Assembly: GCF_018853815.1 (NCBI RefSeq)
Contig: NZ_JAAOMP010000126.1
Coordinates: 49,553-113,552, forward strand
DNA from: Acidithiobacillus sulfurivorans
GTDB lineage: Bacteria > Pseudomonadota > Gammaproteobacteria > Acidithiobacillales > Acidithiobacillaceae
DNA length: 64,000 nt
Direction of reading: 5' to 3'
Shown here: piece after piece, positions 46,173 through 55,848 of the stretch
Numbering within the stretch: the first letter of the stretch is position 1
How the letters are laid out: the number at the start of each line of letters is the position of its first letter
Program-made: the position numbers and the translations under genes
Notes under the pieces: model-generated
The model's database searches: none
What the model was told of the DNA's origin: nothing
Seen by the model: the letters and a program-made list of their open reading frames with translations, nothing else

Positions 46173-47171
46173 ATGCATACAATGAATCCCCTTTTGATGC
46201 TCCTATTCCGAGATGCTATGAAATCCTCAATGTCCATGGAACATAAACGCCGATTGGCTTTTGGCGTTGTTCGTATAGTTTTTGGCCTGATCTGGCTGAT
46301 CAACACCTGGTTACAATTTAATCCAGCCTATGCAGCCCACTTTCTGAGCAGTTTTAACGCGGACTGGGTGAGTGGACAACCTGACTGGATCATCCAGTAT
46401 GGACATTGGATGGCGAATCTTGTGCAGCACATAGGGCCACAGGCTGTGGCTTATGGAACGGTAGGGCTGGATGCCATTTTGGCGGTTTCCCTGATCACCG
46501 GGCTGGGCTTGCCTTTTCTGGCCGGGGTAGGAGTGCTTTATAACCTCTGGCTCTGGAGTACGGTGGGTGGTTTTGGCGGACCCTATACCCAAGGGGCCAC
46601 AGATCCGGGCACGGCGATCATTTACGCCCTGTGTTTTGTTTATGTGATCTGGTCCCGAAGTTGGGAAGGTCTGAGTTTGAGCAAGAGCCCGCATAAGCCT
46701 TTGTATGCCCCGGCCATGCACACTGCCCGTATTCTCTTCGGGCTGCTTTGGGCTTTTGATGCATTCTGGAAGTGGCAACCCTATTTTCTGCACAATGCCG
46801 TGACTTATTTGCAGCAGGCACTTCCGGGCGAGCCCGCCTGGATTGCCGCCTACATTTCCTTGGTGATTGCCGTGATCAACCTGGCAGGGCCGGTGCTTTT
46901 CGGCTACGTCGCCGCCATCATGGAAAGTATCATCGCTTTTTTCCTGCTCATCGGACGCGGTATGCGCTGGATTATTCCTGTGGGTATTGCTTACAGCTTC
47001 GGGGTGTGGACGACGGCAGAGGGATGGGGCGCGCCTTATCTGCCCGGCATTACGGCCAATAAAGGCGATGTGCTGGGTACCACCAACATTTACATCATCG
47101 CCTTCCTGTTCCTGGCGGCCTGGGTGTATTTCACTCCCCGTGCCCAGCGCATGGGCGACGGCGATGCGTGA
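46173..47171 (+). CDS. Tandem DoxD/DoxX-like membrane protein
   Basis: A 332-residue protein made of two related four-helix units (RRLAFGVVRIVFGLIWLINT ... and HTARILFGLLWAFDAFWKWQ ...), each ending in a GGFGGPY- or EGWGAPY-type loop. DoxD is the membrane subunit of thiosulfate:quinone oxidoreductase in acidophiles; DoxX proteins are broader. DoxA is not seen here. The start is uncertain: ATG 46173 is the longest, but Met16 (46218) is possible. Its metal-region position leaves its role open. Confidence 0.7.
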   Translation: MHTMNPLLMLLFRDAMKSSMSMEHKRRLAFGVVRIVFGLIWLINTWLQFNPAYAAHFLSSFNADWVSGQPDWIIQYGHWMANLVQHIGPQAVAYGTVGLDAILAVSLITGLGLPFLAGVGVLYNLWLWSTVGGFGGPYTQGATDPGTAIIYALCFVYVIWSRSWEGLSLSKSPHKPLYAPAMHTARILFGLLWAFDAFWKWQPYFLHNAVTYLQQALPGEPAWIAAYISLVIAVINLAGPVLFGYVAAIMESIIAFFLLIGRGMRWIIPVGIAYSFGVWTTAEGWGAPYLPGITANKGDVLGTTNIYIIAFLFLAAWVYFTPRAQRMGDGDA

Positions 47172-47181
47172 AGTCGCCTGA

Positions 47182-48807
47182 TCAGCTCACGGTAAACTGC
47201 CCCATCATTCCATTGTCCTCATGCTCCAGCATGTGGCAATGGTACATATAAGGGAAGTCGTCGGGGGCGGGCTGTCCATAGTGGGCGATAAAACGTATGG
47301 TTTCAGTACGACGAATCAACAAGGTGTCTTTCCAGCCTGTTTCATAAGCAGGGGGCGCCTTGCCATTGCAGGACAGAATCTGAAACGAAGTGCCATGAAC
47401 ATGAAAAGTGTGGGCCATCTCCGCATCGTTGTAGACCTCCCAGATTTCTGTACTCCCCAGGCGTAGGCGCTGATTGATGATCTTCATGTTCATGTACTGA
47501 TTGTTGATGGAAAATAGCGGTTGGCGACCAACCCCCATAGACATTTGCGCCGGACCGTTATGCAGAGTGGTTTCCAGAGCCCTCTGCGCGAGAGACATTT
47601 TGTCCATAGGCATACCCCTGAGTTCGAAACGGCGCGAAGGCGCATCCGCGTGCAGGGTGGGGATGGGTACCAAATGATCGGGCAAGCGTCCAGCTGAGCC
47701 CGTGGCAGAACCGACATGAATTTCCAGTAGATCAAAATTGCTGCGATCAAAATGGTCACTGTCCATGGGATGCAGGCTGAGTCCGGGAACCACTGCCGCA
47801 GAATCACTGCGCAGCCATAGTCTTTTACCCGCGAGCGCGCGTAGATCCAGCAGTATTTCGGCGCGTTCAGCAGGCGCCAGAAGTAATCTCTGCACGCTCA
47901 CCGGCGCTTCGAGATAGCCGGCATCACTGGCAATGACATAAAAAGCGCGATCTCCACTCAGCGCAAAATTGTAAATGCGGGCATTGGAGGCATTCAGCAG
48001 ACGTAATCTGACCCACTGTGCAGGAGCCTTGAGAATAGGGGATTCGCGGCCATTGATGAGAAAGCGGTTGCCCTTCATCCCCATGACGTCCATGGCTTGA
48101 GGCATATAAACCAGCCTGCCCTGCGCATCGAGAAGGCGGTCCTGCACGATGACCGGAATGTCATCTATCCCCCAATGGTGGGGGAGACCCAGTCGCCGAT
48201 CGGTGCCGTCCTCCACCAGATACAAACCCGCCAGGCCCCCGTATACATGTGGTCCGGTCCTGCCGGCAGGGTGAGGATGATACCAGAGGGTGGCTTCGGG
48301 CTGATCAATCGTATAGCCATAAGTCCATGTTTTTCCCGGCAGGATGAGGCTTTGCGGGCCACCATCCATGGTTCCGGGGACATGGGCGCCATGCCAGTGG
48401 GTGGTCGTGCTTTGATCGAGCTGGTTGTGCACATACAGCCGCAACGGCTGCCCTCTGGGGATGCGCAGGGCGGGCCCTAAAACGGCTCCGTTATAACCCC
48501 AGGTGGCGGTTTTGAGACCATCACTCAAAACGGAATGACCACCCGCCATGTGCAAGTGAAATTCCCGTACTTTGTCGCGCCCCATGACCCCCGTATATAC
48601 CGGCGGAATGGGTAGTGCTCCAGAAAACACCGGCTTGGGTAATGGCGAGGGTTTGCTGTGAACCCCGGCCATATTCATGCCACTCATATTCATGGCCACG
48701 GCAGGCGGGAGAGCAAGTAGCGCTGCAGTGCCGGCACCATAAGTCAGAAACTGACGCCGGGAAATGTGAGACGCAGAGGATGGTTTGGCGCTGGCGGGTT
48801 TGGTCAT
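47182..48807 (-). CDS. Multicopper oxidase (CueO/CopA-like), Tat-exported
   Basis: The 541-residue enzyme begins with a twin-arginine signal (SRRQFLTYG) and a Met-rich MNMSGMNMAG segment. Copper sites: HWHGAHVPGTMDGG, WYHPHPAGRTG, HTFHVHGTSF and YHCHMLEHEDNGMMGQF give the type 1, 2 and 3 ligands with an axial Met. It probably oxidises Cu(I) in the periplasm. The orphan regulator gene immediately upstream reads in the same direction. Confidence 0.93.
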   Translation of the reverse strand: MTKPASAKPSSASHISRRQFLTYGAGTAALLALPPAVAMNMSGMNMAGVHSKPSPLPKPVFSGALPIPPVYTGVMGRDKVREFHLHMAGGHSVLSDGLKTATWGYNGAVLGPALRIPRGQPLRLYVHNQLDQSTTTHWHGAHVPGTMDGGPQSLILPGKTWTYGYTIDQPEATLWYHPHPAGRTGPHVYGGLAGLYLVEDGTDRRLGLPHHWGIDDIPVIVQDRLLDAQGRLVYMPQAMDVMGMKGNRFLINGRESPILKAPAQWVRLRLLNASNARIYNFALSGDRAFYVIASDAGYLEAPVSVQRLLLAPAERAEILLDLRALAGKRLWLRSDSAAVVPGLSLHPMDSDHFDRSNFDLLEIHVGSATGSAGRLPDHLVPIPTLHADAPSRRFELRGMPMDKMSLAQRALETTLHNGPAQMSMGVGRQPLFSINNQYMNMKIINQRLRLGSTEIWEVYNDAEMAHTFHVHGTSFQILSCNGKAPPAYETGWKDTLLIRRTETIRFIAHYGQPAPDDFPYMYHCHMLEHEDNGMMGQFTVS

Positions 48808-48890
48808 GGCAAAGATTCCCTGCTCGATAAAATTGACTGTGGAACCATAACATTGGAGTTGGCTTGAGGGTCAAGTCTCTGCCAATGCCG

Positions 48891-49715
48891 CTAATCCAGG
48901 ATGTGTATTTGGGGGCCACTATAGCGATACCCGAACCCCGGAACGGTTTCCATCCAGTGATGTAAACCGGTATGTTCAAACAGGCGTCTTAGCCGATATA
49001 CCTTTACGACCAGCGTGTTGGGGGCAATAAACACTTTTCTGCCATTTTTCAGCGCTTGCGTAAGTTGCTGGTAAGACAATGCCTGGCCAGGATTCTGAAC
49101 CATGCAGCAGAAAAGGGTGTACAGATTGCTGGGGAGATAGATTTTTTGATCATCGACGTTGACTATCCGAGCCTTGTGATTAATCGAAATGTGAATAGAT
49201 GCGGTCTGATCTGCTTCGCTGAAGTCTGGCGAGGGAACCTGTTCAAGTAACCTGTGCAGATAGGCTAAAAGAGGCGCAGTACCCAGGCTCCAGGGAATGA
49301 AGGTTTGGGCTCCAGATTTTATGGCGTCCTCGGCAAGATGGCCCAATAAAGCATTTTGAGCCTCAACCATTACCAAAAATGACAGATTTGATCCATAATT
49401 TTTTTGTAAAACCAAGAGCATTTCCCTGATTTCATCATTCCAGCCATTGGTGATGACGACCAGCTTATTTGAGTGGTTTACCATTTTCTCGTAGTCCAGA
49501 GCGGATTTCACAGTCTGTACTATATAAGCGGTATTAAAGTTTATGGTTTGCAACAGGTTGGTTTCATGGGCATCTCGTTCCGGTGACAACACCACGATAT
49601 CCGGATCACTTTTGAACACGCCTTTTGCTGTGGGCAAATGTAACCAGGCGAGGCCATCCATCATGATCCAGTGCAGATGAGCGGAGATGAAGGGGAGTAT
49701 AGAAGGTGAAAACAT
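48891..49715 (-). CDS. Orphan winged-helix regulator with degenerate receiver
   Basis: The C-terminal 100 residues form an OmpR-type winged helix (VDDQKIYLPSNLYTLFCCMV ... VKVYRLRRLFEHTG ... VPGFGYRYS). The N-terminal 160 residues resemble a receiver fold but lack a clear phospho-Asp and signalling Lys, so it probably senses something other than phosphorylation. Located between the copper oxidase and the TonB receptor genes, either of which it may control. Confidence 0.7.
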   Translation of the reverse strand: MFSPSILPFISAHLHWIMMDGLAWLHLPTAKGVFKSDPDIVVLSPERDAHETNLLQTINFNTAYIVQTVKSALDYEKMVNHSNKLVVITNGWNDEIREMLLVLQKNYGSNLSFLVMVEAQNALLGHLAEDAIKSGAQTFIPWSLGTAPLLAYLHRLLEQVPSPDFSEADQTASIHISINHKARIVNVDDQKIYLPSNLYTLFCCMVQNPGQALSYQQLTQALKNGRKVFIAPNTLVVKVYRLRRLFEHTGLHHWMETVPGFGYRYSGPQIHILD

Positions 49716-50020
49716 GCGTATGGTCCTGCATTTTGGATAAACTGGTTTGTGGGTAAGAACCCGTTAAGCCTTATATGGTAGCTGCTTTATATGACATTAT
49801 TATGACAATCTGCAGTTCTTGAGTTATTTCTGGAAGAAGTCAGGAGTGGCATGTCATGTTGCACGCTGTTGTTTCAATAGGCTCTGCTTCATAGTGAAAA
49901 TAGTCATAATATCGTCATCAAATTGTCATCTGTTTGACATATTTCCCTGATACATTGTGCGGCTGCAAAACCAAGGGCTAGTTCAGTCCTTAACGCTTAC
50001 ATAAAACAGGGAGAAACAAA
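49716..50020. promoter_or_regulatory. Regulatory region upstream of TonB receptor
   Basis: A 305-bp gene-free region. GTCAT begins at 49903, 49914 and 49925, exactly 11 bp apart, the phasing of OmpR-family direct repeats; GACAT follows at 49936-49940. The same word occurs ahead of pump operon 1. A GGGAGAAACAAAATG start signal ends the region. Confidence 0.6.
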
Positions 50021-52366
50021 ATGATGAGCAAATCCATATTATTACGTCCTTTGGTGCTGGCCCTTGTAGCTGGTGGTATGTTGTTGACGGTTACTGATGC
50101 CATGGCGGATACCATCACCGCTGCCACCTTGAGCAGTCAGAACAACGCATCGGTGAATGTGGGAGAGGTCAATGCGGCCGCAGCTTCTGAATCATTTCTG
50201 GGTAGCAGGGGGGTTCATTCATTAACTCAAAAACACCGATTTAACTCCGGTCAGTCCATAAAGGTCTTGGACAAGCAACAAATTGCAGCCGCAGGACCCG
50301 TAGGCGGCAGTGCCCAGGCACTAGCCTACGCACCGGGCGTGAACGTGACGGGATACGGGAATACCGGTTCCACCAAAACATCCATTAGTGTCAATGGAAT
50401 CAGTCAGGGCTGGGGTGGTTTTGGCGGGAGTGTCATAGATGCCGGCAACCTTTCCGTGACCTTTGATGGCGTTCCCATGGTCAATCCGTCCACTGGTCTT
50501 TGGGAAAGTCCGCAAGTACCACAAACGGGAATTTTGCAGGGAATAGGTATCACCTACGGGCCGGGTAATCCGGTGGATCGTTGGTATAACAACATTGGTG
50601 GCCAAATCGCCTTTGTCCCTTTGCAGCCAACGGCACAGCCGGGCGCCAGTATCAAAATGACCTACGGAAGCTATAACGCCAAGAATATTGTGTTCAATGT
50701 CCGCACTGGCAGTATAGACGGATGGTCGACCATTATGGCGGGTGGTGCAGGCTCCAGTAACAGTTATCGGCAAAGCCCGGATGGATTCGCGGATCCCAGT
50801 TACAATTATGCCTGGTTTTTGAAAACCAAAAAAACCTATACAGATGGGAATTTTTCATTGGGAGCCTATCTGGCTAAGGGGTCTGGATATCGTCCGGTTC
50901 CGGTTCCAGTCAATCCTATTGCCGGCGTTACTTATACCGGTGCCGCAACGGGACCATTATACAGCCAGAAGACCACCGGTTTTTATTCGTCCATTCCTTT
51001 TGATATCTGGAACAAAGATGACAGTAATACGACCTGGTTGATCTACAGCAAGCTGAATCAGAAGCTGGATAATACCTTTGGTTTGCATAATATGATCTGG
51101 TATCGTTACGGTCACCGGTTGCATCAGCATTATAATAATTACGGCTTGAGTAATCCCAGCAATCTCTATGAATACAATAATCCTCATGACAGTGTGTACG
51201 GAGACAAGTTATGGATTTCCGCCAAGCTTCCCTATAATGAGGTCAGCTTCGGTGGCTTCTTTCTGAACAGTCAATATAATACCAAAAACGCTTTTTATAA
51301 TCCGGCAGATGGTGGTTCTCTTGCGCTCCCCAATCATTCCTATCGGAATGATATTTTTAGCCAGACAGATCTGGCGGTATTTGTGCAGGATCGGATCAGC
51401 CCCATGCATAATCTGCATATTACTCCGGGTGTGCGCTTTATTAATTACCAGACCCAATATACGCAGGGTGCAGATATTCCCGGAGCAACAGGAACCAATC
51501 AAGGTAAGCTACCTGCTTCCAATCGCAGTTTTACCAAGGTGGAACCCTCTGTGGACTTCAACTGGAAGCCGATGAAGTGGTTGGCGGTATTTGCAAGTTA
51601 TGCCCAGGCTTATAAAGAACCGCAGGTTGGCGGTGGTGGTGGTCTCTACCAGACTATTCAGCCGGTGTATAACCTTGAACATAGTGCGGACTATAATGCG
51701 GGCATAAAAATGCACTTTAATGATGCGGACTATCTCCATCATTTCCTTGCAATGTTTAGTTTTTATCATTTGCATTTCAGTAATCAGTTTGTTGCTGCCT
51801 ATGATGGTAATGGAAATTATCTGGGTGACGCCGATGGCGACTCTATTTATCAGGGTGTGAACATCGCTCTGGAAGATGATCCCATCTATAATGTACATGT
51901 TTTTGCCAACCTGAATTTCGAGAAAGCCACATTTGCACACTATACGACGGGAGGCGTCAGCTATCAGGGCTTGCCGGTATCCAACGTCCCGGAGAGTACA
52001 TTCAATATCGGTGCCAAATATCGCTATTTCCTGGATGGCGTTCTAATGTCACCCAGCATTTGGTATACCTATACCGGTGCCCAGAATATGTGGAATAACA
52101 ATACGGTTATGCCCAGCAGCCAGAAAATTCCTGCCTATGACACGCTGAACCTTGGGTTGGAAAGTGTCATTTCTACCCGTGGATCGGTACCCTTGCTAAA
52201 AGACGTGAAGCTCAACCTGGATATGCTGAATGTGACCAACAATCATTATAATCCGTTTGAGTATGTCACTTCTGGTGGTTTGCTGGGTGGGAGTTCACAA
52301 GGACAGGTGCTGGCTCTTCCCGGAGCGCCGTTTACCGTCTATGGAAGTATTTCTGCTGACTTCTAA
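50021..52366 (+). CDS. TonB-dependent outer-membrane receptor
   Basis: A 781-residue receptor with a signal peptide (LVLALVAGGMLLTVTDAMA), plug domain (IKVLDKQQIAAAGPVGGSAQ and SVNGISQGWGGFGG) and a 22-strand barrel ending in YGSISADF with C-terminal Phe. Aromatic repeats and NPSTGLWESPQ resemble copper-type or OprC/CirA-like receptors, but the ligand is not clear. The presence of a TonB box is uncertain. It is flanked by the copper oxidase and cytochrome b561 genes. Confidence 0.9.
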   Translation: MMSKSILLRPLVLALVAGGMLLTVTDAMADTITAATLSSQNNASVNVGEVNAAAASESFLGSRGVHSLTQKHRFNSGQSIKVLDKQQIAAAGPVGGSAQALAYAPGVNVTGYGNTGSTKTSISVNGISQGWGGFGGSVIDAGNLSVTFDGVPMVNPSTGLWESPQVPQTGILQGIGITYGPGNPVDRWYNNIGGQIAFVPLQPTAQPGASIKMTYGSYNAKNIVFNVRTGSIDGWSTIMAGGAGSSNSYRQSPDGFADPSYNYAWFLKTKKTYTDGNFSLGAYLAKGSGYRPVPVPVNPIAGVTYTGAATGPLYSQKTTGFYSSIPFDIWNKDDSNTTWLIYSKLNQKLDNTFGLHNMIWYRYGHRLHQHYNNYGLSNPSNLYEYNNPHDSVYGDKLWISAKLPYNEVSFGGFFLNSQYNTKNAFYNPADGGSLALPNHSYRNDIFSQTDLAVFVQDRISPMHNLHITPGVRFINYQTQYTQGADIPGATGTNQGKLPASNRSFTKVEPSVDFNWKPMKWLAVFASYAQAYKEPQVGGGGGLYQTIQPVYNLEHSADYNAGIKMHFNDADYLHHFLAMFSFYHLHFSNQFVAAYDGNGNYLGDADGDSIYQGVNIALEDDPIYNVHVFANLNFEKATFAHYTTGGVSYQGLPVSNVPESTFNIGAKYRYFLDGVLMSPSIWYTYTGAQNMWNNNTVMPSSQKIPAYDTLNLGLESVISTRGSVPLLKDVKLNLDMLNVTNNHYNPFEYVTSGGLLGGSSQGQVLALPGAPFTVYGSISADF

Positions 52367-52383
52367 AAACCTTTGCACAGCAG

Positions 52384-52403
52384 GGATGGAAATTTCTCCA
52401 TCC
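52384..52403 (+). terminator. Hairpin after TonB receptor
   Basis: GGATGGA (52384-52390) pairs with TCCATCC (52397-52403) over a 6-nt loop, 18 bp after the stop codon. No U-run follows. Confidence 0.45.
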
Positions 52404-52550
52404 TCGTGTAGTGATTTGGTACGGACAATGCGGTAGACCCCAGTAACCACAAGATTTTTGTTTATGTGGGTGAGGCGCATGCGGTTTATGTGTATCAGCC
52501 TGTACATAATTGAGGGATAGACTTCGGGTTGCTGCTTGTAGATATAATTC

Positions 52551-52579
52551 ACGACTTGCCATAAGCAAGTCGTTTTTTT
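52551..52579 (+). terminator. Rho-independent terminator
   Basis: ACGACTTGC (52551-52559), loop CATAA, GCAAGTCGT (52565-52573), then a run of seven T including the stem end. A strong intrinsic terminator, 40 bp before the cytochrome gene; it ends the TonB-receptor transcript or a leader RNA. Confidence 0.8.
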
Positions 52580-52618
52580 AAGCAAGCAACCGGACATTTT
52601 ATAAAAAGGGTTTCATTT

Positions 52619-53200
52619 ATGCACGGATCAGATAGCTTACCTTGGCCACGCAGTGTCAAGTGGCTACATATATTTTTAGCGCTGTTCATCACCTTTCAGT
52701 TGATGAGCGAGCTGGACATGAAAGCCATCTGGAAACAGGTAGGTATTTCAGCGTTTCGGCACTTTCTGTTTGTATCGCATATGTGGGTAGGTATAGCCAG
52801 TACCCTTGTGATCGTCCTGTTCTGGCTGGTTGTCGCCAGGAACGTCCAATTACGTGCCCATCTGTTTCCCTATCATGGGGTTTATTTGCAGCGCATTGGC
52901 AAAGATATTCAAGGTGCGACACGCGGTATTTTTCCTCCGGCGGGTATGCGTGGCGGCTTACCGGGCCTGGTCCATGGTTTGGGTCTTCTGGCTATTTCTG
53001 CCATGGGGGCTTCGGGTGTGGTGATGTTTGTGATGATTTATGCTGCTGGCGGCGTTAAGCCCGGCGATCCCTATGCTATTCCCCATGCTATCCATTCCCT
53101 GATTGCCAATCTGGTATGGGCCTACTGGTGGGGTCATATTGCCATGGCCCTGCTGCATGCGTCGCGAACCCCACGGATTTTGAGGATATTTATTCCCTAA
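52619..53200 (+). CDS. Cytochrome b561-type membrane protein
   Basis: A 193-residue, four-helix protein with histidines placed for heme ligation: SVKWLHIFLALF, FLFVSHMWVGIA, LVHGLGLLAIS and HAIHSLIANLVWAYWWGHIA. This fits COG3038-like b561 quinol oxidases. In this region it could transfer electrons for metal-ion or periplasmic redox chemistry. It is followed by a PepSY gene 90 bp downstream, perhaps co-transcribed. Confidence 0.85.
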   Translation: MHGSDSLPWPRSVKWLHIFLALFITFQLMSELDMKAIWKQVGISAFRHFLFVSHMWVGIASTLVIVLFWLVVARNVQLRAHLFPYHGVYLQRIGKDIQGATRGIFPPAGMRGGLPGLVHGLGLLAISAMGASGVVMFVMIYAAGGVKPGDPYAIPHAIHSLIANLVWAYWWGHIAMALLHASRTPRILRIFIP

Positions 53201-53290
53201 TTTTGTGCTAATCCTGGGGCTGTATAGTGCGTAAACGGAAGGGTCAAAAAGATTCATCCACATTTTAACGCATGACACAGGAGCGCAGTT

Positions 53291-53602
53291 ATGAGCATAT
53301 CTATACGGTTGGTTGGGAGTATTTTGGGCGGGGTTTTACTCTTGTCTGCTTTTGGCGCTTATGCTTTTACCGGCCAGGAATTGGCCGGTAAAGCGAAGAT
53401 CAGTATTGCCCAGGCACGCACGACTGCGTTACGGACATATCCAGGTAGCATCACCGATCAGGAGCTGGAGAAAGAGAAAGGAGGCAGTGGGTTACGATAT
53501 TCTTTCGTGATCAAAAAAGGGCGTGTCAGCCATGAAGTAGGTGTTGACGCGATGACCGGCGCCATTCTGGAGAACTCCGTTGAGGGTGACCATGGGGATT
53601 GA
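53291..53602 (+). CDS. PepSY-domain periplasmic protein
   Basis: The 103-residue protein has a signal peptide (SILGGVLLLSAFGAYAF) and one PepSY domain (SIAQARTTALRTYPG ... LRYSFVIKKGRVSHEVGVDA). PepSY domains often act as protease inhibitors or in metal/redox membrane proteins. A strong terminator follows, so it closes the cytochrome operon. Confidence 0.85.
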   Translation: MSISIRLVGSILGGVLLLSAFGAYAFTGQELAGKAKISIAQARTTALRTYPGSITDQELEKEKGGSGLRYSFVIKKGRVSHEVGVDAMTGAILENSVEGDHGD

Positions 53603-53627
53603 TGGTTTATAATTTTCAGGTGGGGCG

Positions 53628-53652
53628 AACCCGCTCTTCGGAGCGGGTTTTG
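53628..53652 (+). terminator. UUCG-loop terminator
   Basis: AACCCGCTC, loop TTCG, GAGCGGGTT, then TTG. A very stable tetraloop hairpin between the PepSY gene and the following response regulator. Confidence 0.75.
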
Positions 53653-53680
53653 CCAGCTTTTTGGGGGAGTATGACTAAAA

Positions 53681-54343
53681 ATGCGTATTCTTCTGGTTGA
53701 AGACGACCGAATGATTGGTGAAGCCATCTCTGTTGCGCTGCGGGATGCAGCTTATGCGGTGGATTGGGCGCGTGATGGTGAAACGGCCCTGCAAGCCATT
53801 GCCAATCAGGAATATCAGGCCATTCTTCTGGATTTGGGCTTGCCCAAACTGGATGGTTTTACGGTGCTACAACGTGTCCGGGTAATGGGTAATGCTCTGC
53901 CGGTTATTATTATTTCCGCCAAAGATGCTTTATCAGACCGGATAGAAGGTTTGGACCTGGGTGCGGATGATTATCTGGTTAAACCTTTTGCCATGGACGA
54001 ATTGTTGGCGCGCTTGCGTGCCATTATCCGTCGTCAGGGTGGACAGGGTTCGCCCGTGCTCAGCAGCGGATCCTTGCAGCTCGACTTAAGTACCCATATC
54101 GCACAAATCGGCGAAGTCAGTGTGCTGCTGAGCCGCCGGGAGTTTGCCTTACTCCAGTCTTTATTATTACGTCCCGGTGCGATACTGAGTAGGGCACAAC
54201 TGGAGGAGCGCCTGTATGGTTGGGGCGAGGAAATAGAAAGTAACAGCATTGATTTCCTGATTCATGCTCTGCGCAAGAAACTGGGTGCGGAGGTCGTCAA
54301 AAACGTGCGCGGTGCGGGCTGGATGATTCCGCGTCATTTATGA
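53681..54343 (+). CDS. OmpR-family response regulator (unit 2, QseB/PmrA-like)
   Basis: A 220-residue regulator: receiver with ILLDLGLPKLDGFTVL, IISAKDAL and DDYLVKPFAMDEL, then winged helix SRREFALLQSLL ... SNSIDFLIHALRKKLG ... VRGAGWMI. It overlaps its kinase gene by 4 bp. First gene of the rightward five-gene unit that mirrors unit 1. Confidence 0.92.
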   Translation: MRILLVEDDRMIGEAISVALRDAAYAVDWARDGETALQAIANQEYQAILLDLGLPKLDGFTVLQRVRVMGNALPVIIISAKDALSDRIEGLDLGADDYLVKPFAMDELLARLRAIIRRQGGQGSPVLSSGSLQLDLSTHIAQIGEVSVLLSRREFALLQSLLLRPGAILSRAQLEERLYGWGEEIESNSIDFLIHALRKKLGAEVVKNVRGAGWMIPRHL

Positions 54344-55647
54344 AAAGATCTTTGCAGCAGCGTTTGTCCATTGGACTAAGTATGGCGATTGTCTGTACGG
54401 GTTTGCTGGCCGGTTTGGCAGCTTTCTTTTTATCCCTGAATGAAGCCCAGGAATATCAGGATGCTTCCTTGCAACAGATTGCTGCGCTGGTCCCTCCTCA
54501 GGTCTGGCAGAATGCTTACCGCTATGATCAACGTCATGTGGATATTGATCCAGACGCGCGTATCGTCGTTGAACCGTTATGTTTATCAAATTGTGGGAAA
54601 GTGGATACTCCCTTGCAACTGCCCCCGCAATTGTCACAGGGATTTCATACGGTTGCTGTCGAAGATCAGGATTGGCGGGTTTTTGTACGGCGTCTGGGAC
54701 CAGATAAGGCGCTGGCCGTGGCACAATCTACCGATCTGCGCAGTGATGCGGCTTTTGCCAGCGCGCGTTTGACCTTGTTGCCCTTGTTGATTTTGATTCC
54801 GTTGTTGGTGATATTTGCGCGGATTATTGTCCGCCGCAGTCTGGCTCCGATCCATGCTTTGGCCAAGGCTGTGGATCAGCAGAATGCCGACCGACCCACG
54901 CCGCTTTCTGTGGAACAGGTCCCCGAGGAGGTTGTCCCATTTATACAATCCCTGAATCGCCTGCTGGAAAGGATTCGGCAGTTGTTGGATAAGGAGCGTC
55001 GTTTTATTGCCGATGCCGCTCATGAATTACGCACTCCCTTAACGGCCTTATCGCTCCAGGTGCAAAATCTGGAGCGGGCGGATTCTCTCGAGGAAGGTCG
55101 AAAACGTTTGCTGCCTCTACAGGATGGTCTGGAACGGACCCGTCATTTGTTGGATCAGTTGCTGGGTTTTGCCAGGCAGCAGAGTGTTGTTTCCACTATA
55201 GAACCGGTTGATCTGACCGCCGTAGCCCGTCAGGTCGTGGAAGATCTTTACCCGCTGGCTGAACTGAAAAAAATAGATTTTGGCATGGATGCCGAAAAAC
55301 CTTTGCGCGTGCAGGGTAGTTCCGCTGCCTTTTACAGCCTGTTACGCAACGCCGTGGATAATGCCCTGCGCTACAGCCCGGAAAATTCCGAAGTGACCGT
55401 GCGGGTGCGCAGCGAGGGAAATGATGTGCTGCTGGAAGTGATGGACAGTGGTCCGGGGATTCCGCCCGATGCGTTGGAGCGCGTATTTGATCCTTTTTAC
55501 CGACTTCCCGGTTCAGCAGGTGACGGCAGTGGTTTGGGCCTGAGCATCGTGCGTAATATTGCCGAACAAATGGGCGGACAAATTACGCTACGGCCCCGAT
55601 CAGATCACGCCGGATTGCATTTCATCTACCGTCAAAAAGCTGGCTAA
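54340..55647 (+). CDS. QseC-like sensor histidine kinase (unit 2)
   Basis: A 435-residue kinase with two membrane helices (about 15-35 and 145-165) and a periplasmic loop containing a Cys pair (PLCLSNCGK). The H-box is ADAAHELRTPLTALSLQVQ; the ATPase has RNAVDNALRYS, DSGPGIPPDA and GSGLGLSIVRN. The periplasmic cysteines could sense metal or redox. The pump genes expected directly downstream start 2.8 kb away because cassettes intervene. Confidence 0.92.
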   Translation: MKRSLQQRLSIGLSMAIVCTGLLAGLAAFFLSLNEAQEYQDASLQQIAALVPPQVWQNAYRYDQRHVDIDPDARIVVEPLCLSNCGKVDTPLQLPPQLSQGFHTVAVEDQDWRVFVRRLGPDKALAVAQSTDLRSDAAFASARLTLLPLLILIPLLVIFARIIVRRSLAPIHALAKAVDQQNADRPTPLSVEQVPEEVVPFIQSLNRLLERIRQLLDKERRFIADAAHELRTPLTALSLQVQNLERADSLEEGRKRLLPLQDGLERTRHLLDQLLGFARQQSVVSTIEPVDLTAVARQVVEDLYPLAELKKIDFGMDAEKPLRVQGSSAAFYSLLRNAVDNALRYSPENSEVTVRVRSEGNDVLLEVMDSGPGIPPDALERVFDPFYRLPGSAGDGSGLGLSIVRNIAEQMGGQITLRPRSDHAGLHFIYRQKAG

Positions 55648-55848
55648 GTTTCGTTATGACGCAGCAGCATTCTATACGCCGAAGGCCGGTGTCGAGCTTG
55701 GTCTCGCGCTTGTGGCTGAATTTGTGGGAGTCTTCATGCTGGTTTGTCCTCATGAAATATTGCAGAATCAATCCGTTGGCATTGAGGGGGTGAAGGTGCA
55801 GAATAATTCGTGGCGCTGCAGTAGGCGACTCCTCCGCGTAGCGGCTTC
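55648..55848. other. Junction between kinase gene and first attC
   Basis: No gene recognised in these 201 bp. They contain the first copy of the 57-bp repeat (55724-55780), which includes an integrase-like start codon on the minus strand followed by unrelated codons. This marks the left edge of the inserted cassette zone. Confidence 0.45.
55724..55780. repeat. 57-bp direct repeat, left copy
   Basis: 54 of 57 bases match 57064-57120. Both copies contain the start codon and leader of the same integrase-type gene (minus strand MKTPT); the left copy runs into unrelated sequence after five codons. Probable target of recombination or duplication during cassette acquisition. Confidence 0.8.
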
